Positions 6,380-7,728 of a stretch of 7,728 nucleotides of DNA are shown here, piece after piece. The stretch's first letter is position 1, and each line of letters opens with the position of its first letter. The notes under the pieces are model-generated. The model was not told where the DNA came from. It worked only from the letters and a program-made list of their open reading frames with translations, and did no database searches. Origin of the DNA: Candidatus Kuenenia stuttgartensis. Lineage in GTDB: Bacteria > Planctomycetota > Planctomycetia > Isosphaerales > Isosphaeraceae. The position numbers were made by a program, and so were the translations under genes. Location: NCBI GenBank assembly GCA_945872325.1, contig CAMBZY010000146.1, positions 1-7,728 on the forward strand. Direction: 5' to 3'.

Positions 6380-6607
6380 ATGATATTCGCTCCTAAAAAG
6401 TTAATGATCCGTTTCATGGCTGGCTTAATCGTAGCGATTTCAACCATGTCTGCAACTGGATGTGGCTCGAAATCTGAACCTGCCGGAGCAGCCACCTCGT
6501 CAGAAGCTCAAGGCAAGATGTCGCCTGATGACGTTCAAAAAGAACTTCAGAAAATCTCACCGCCTTCTGGTAATGGCAAATCAAAAGGTAAAGCGAAAGC
6601 CAAGTAA
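6380..6607 (+). CDS. Small lipoprotein with lysine-rich tail
   Basis: The product is 75 aa from the ATG at 6380. The frame also contains an ATG at 6233, but that start would put the terminator inside the coding sequence and its 49 extra residues show no signal character. AAAAAGG lies about 11 nt before 6380. The signal peptide (MIFAPKKLMIRFMAGLIVAI, then STMSA) ends in lipobox A-T-G-C with Cys28. The mature peptide is only 48 residues: a flexible Ser/Ala/Gly linker, a short acidic helix (S-P-D-D-V-Q-K-E-L-Q-K-I) and a basic tail (G-K-S-K-G-K-A-K-A-K) that could touch nucleic acid, acidic polymers or membrane lipids. No named family is recognised. It follows the DUF1559 gene on the same strand, but a terminator lies between. 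Met9 (6404) and Met13 (6416) are possible later starts. Confidence 0.8.
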   Translation: MIFAPKKLMIRFMAGLIVAISTMSATGCGSKSEPAGAATSSEAQGKMSPDDVQKELQKISPPSGNGKSKGKAKAK

Positions 6608-6636
6608 TTCCATACATTCGCCATAAAAACAAACAG

Positions 6637-6678
6637 GCTGCGAGCGATGGGTAAATCCCATGCGCTCGCAGCTTTTTT
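6637..6678. terminator. Strong intrinsic terminator, probably bidirectional
   Basis: GCTGCGAGCG (6637-6646) pairs with CGCTCGCAGC (6663-6672), and ATGGG (6647-6651) pairs with CCCAT (6657-6661) with only G6662 unpaired. That makes a 15-bp stem with a TAAAT loop, followed by six T (6673-6678) on the plus strand. On the minus strand the stem is followed by CTGTTTGTTTTT. It lies 29 nt after the small lipoprotein stop and 21 nt beyond the stop of the convergent surface-protein gene, so it can end both transcripts. Confidence 0.93.
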
Positions 6679-6699
6679 CATAACCGATTTAACCGGTCA

Positions 6700-7716
6700 T
6701 CAAGGTGTCGGGTAAAAACCACCATAAGCGATCATATTGCCACCACCTGTTGGAATCAAAATATGGTTCGCACCATCAAGCCGGCCCTGGATCACAAATC
6801 CTGAAGCCAGTGCACGGCCCACCTGCATGGAACTTCCAGGAGCTATGTACATATTACCATTAATTAATGCTCCCTTGCCGCCTGTGCTGGTCCCTTTATC
6901 AGGCTGGGTGTTCAAGCCGATATCGCGACCAACGATTAAATCCGCTCCGTTACGGAACTCCAGATTACCGTAAACCGTCATCCAGTTCAGGTCTCGACCG
7001 ACACTGATACCGGTCCCACCATCAAAAACGGCGCTGTTATAAACATTCAAGGTGTTAAGATCACCGCCCGTAATGATCGAAGCACCTGGCTGAATCGAGT
7101 TCACAGCAATGCGTGAAACCGGATTATCGCCCGCGATCGTCACCTTACCTGAAAGATTCACTGTCCGATAACCCAATATCGAGTTGATCTTTCCACTGGT
7201 AATTTGAATGTCGGAAACCCCCAGGGCTTTATCCTGACGGCCAAGCTGTGCCGAAAACGCATGAGCCTGGTTGCGAGGCCTGATCTTGGCATAAGGCTCA
7301 ATCACCAACTCCGTATTTTCGGTCGTACCGTCCACAATAAACTTGACTCGTCCGCCGGAATCAGGGAAAGCCCTAATTGTCCCAGCCGGACTTCTCCTAT
7401 CAAGCGGATCCTGCAAATAGGCGACCCACAATTCGCCGTCAATATCCTGAATCAGGGTTCCCATGCCGCCACTGGCCGTATTCGCAACAATTTTACGACC
7501 ACGGATATGGACCATCGTCAAGCCATTTCCAAGACGCACAAAGTTCTTGGAATTCGGGTTGCTCGCCGATGGTGCGGGATATTGCGAATTGACGGAAGGC
7601 TTTTGAAGCACTTGCACACTGGTCATCAGGGCTCGTTCCTCCAAGCCTGATCCACCCATGCAAGGCATGAACTTACGACCCTTACTTGATTCCGAACGAT
7701 TCTCAAAAGCGGCCAT
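6700..7716 (-). CDS. Exported surface protein with LEPR-like motif and 23-residue solenoid-type repeats
   Basis: The product is 338 aa. ATG 7716 has AGGAG (7724-7728) 7 nt upstream, and two in-frame TGA codons end the gene (6702-6697). There is no ordinary signal peptide. Instead the N-terminus has a basic patch and G-L-E-E-R-A-L-M-T (24-32), a form of the L-E-x-R-x-L-[LM] motif that opens many large planctomycete exported proteins. Residues 55-150 form an uncharacterised region with strand-like character. From about 190 the chain is Gly/Asn/Asp-rich with a regular pattern: G-G-D-L at 217, G-R-D-L at 240 and G-R-D-I at 263 are exactly 23 residues apart, with weaker echoes at G-N-M-Y (287) and G-R-L-D (311). 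This suggests a right-handed beta-solenoid or similar stacked-strand surface protein. No enzyme motif or C-terminal sorting signal is visible. The precise family and ligand are unknown. Confidence 0.8.
   Translation of the reverse strand: MAAFENRSESSKGRKFMPCMGGSGLEERALMTSVQVLQKPSVNSQYPAPSASNPNSKNFVRLGNGLTMVHIRGRKIVANTASGGMGTLIQDIDGELWVAYLQDPLDRRSPAGTIRAFPDSGGRVKFIVDGTTENTELVIEPYAKIRPRNQAHAFSAQLGRQDKALGVSDIQITSGKINSILGYRTVNLSGKVTIAGDNPVSRIAVNSIQPGASIITGGDLNTLNVYNSAVFDGGTGISVGRDLNWMTVYGNLEFRNGADLIVGRDIGLNTQPDKGTSTGGKGALINGNMYIAPGSSMQVGRALASGFVIQGRLDGANHILIPTGGGNMIAYGGFYPTP
6780..7080 (-). repeat. 23-24-residue degenerate coding repeat in the surface protein
   Basis: The repeat units begin near residues 217, 240, 263, 287 and 311 of the protein. 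The best pair is I-T-G-G-D-L-N-T-L-N-V-Y and S-V-G-R-D-L-N-W-M-T-V-Y. Each has the layout G-x-D-[LI] followed by two short hydrophobic strands and a Gly-rich turn. The conservation is at protein level; the DNA copies are diverged, so the repeat is old. Confidence 0.6.
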
Positions 7717-7728
7717 CGTGCGACTCCT

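Noticed and set aside
7204..7650. 148-aa plus-strand reading frame
   Set aside because: It is wholly antisense to the well-supported surface protein gene, has no ribosome binding site, and shows no domain-like pattern.

Overview
The window looks like chromosomal DNA from a planctomycete. The clearest sign is a DUF1559 'H-X9-DG' pseudopilin-like protein (5098-6225), a family strongly expanded in Planctomycetes. Supporting signs are two lipoproteins with a carboxypeptidase-regulatory/transthyretin-like fold and a surface protein carrying a planctomycete LEPR-type N-terminal motif (L-E-E-R-A-L-M). Genus cannot be settled from the sequence alone. I see no rRNA, tRNA, CRISPR array, insertion sequence or phage gene.

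Layout from left to right. On the minus strand, a secreted protein of unknown function (410 leftwards) runs off the left edge, preceded by a lipoprotein gene (1141 to 572). A 245-bp divergent spacer separates these from a plus-strand operon of two genes, ycjX (1387-2829, P-loop GTPase-like, DUF463) and ycjF (2852-4051, DUF697 membrane protein), 22 bp apart. A hairpin lies just after ycjF, in the convergent gap before a second minus-strand lipoprotein of the same general family (4599 to 4138). A 498-bp AT-rich spacer follows. Next come the DUF1559 gene, a 3' UTR of three successive hairpins ending in a strong intrinsic terminator, a 75-aa lipoprotein (6380-6607), a second strong terminator that probably works in both directions, and a minus-strand surface protein with a 23-residue repeat (7716 to 6700).

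Most of the window is a cell-envelope region: six of the eight genes encode products predicted to be exported or anchored in the envelope. The exception is the YcjX/YcjF pair. In gammaproteobacteria this pair is linked to the phage-shock (envelope stress) response. Here it has no pspA, pspB, pspC or pspF neighbour and no convincing sigma-54 promoter, and its GTPase lacks the usual lysine at the expected base-recognition motif. I regard this as the most interesting item, followed by the 23-residue solenoid-like surface protein and the three-hairpin 3' UTR. I do not see strong evidence for a wholly new multi-gene system.
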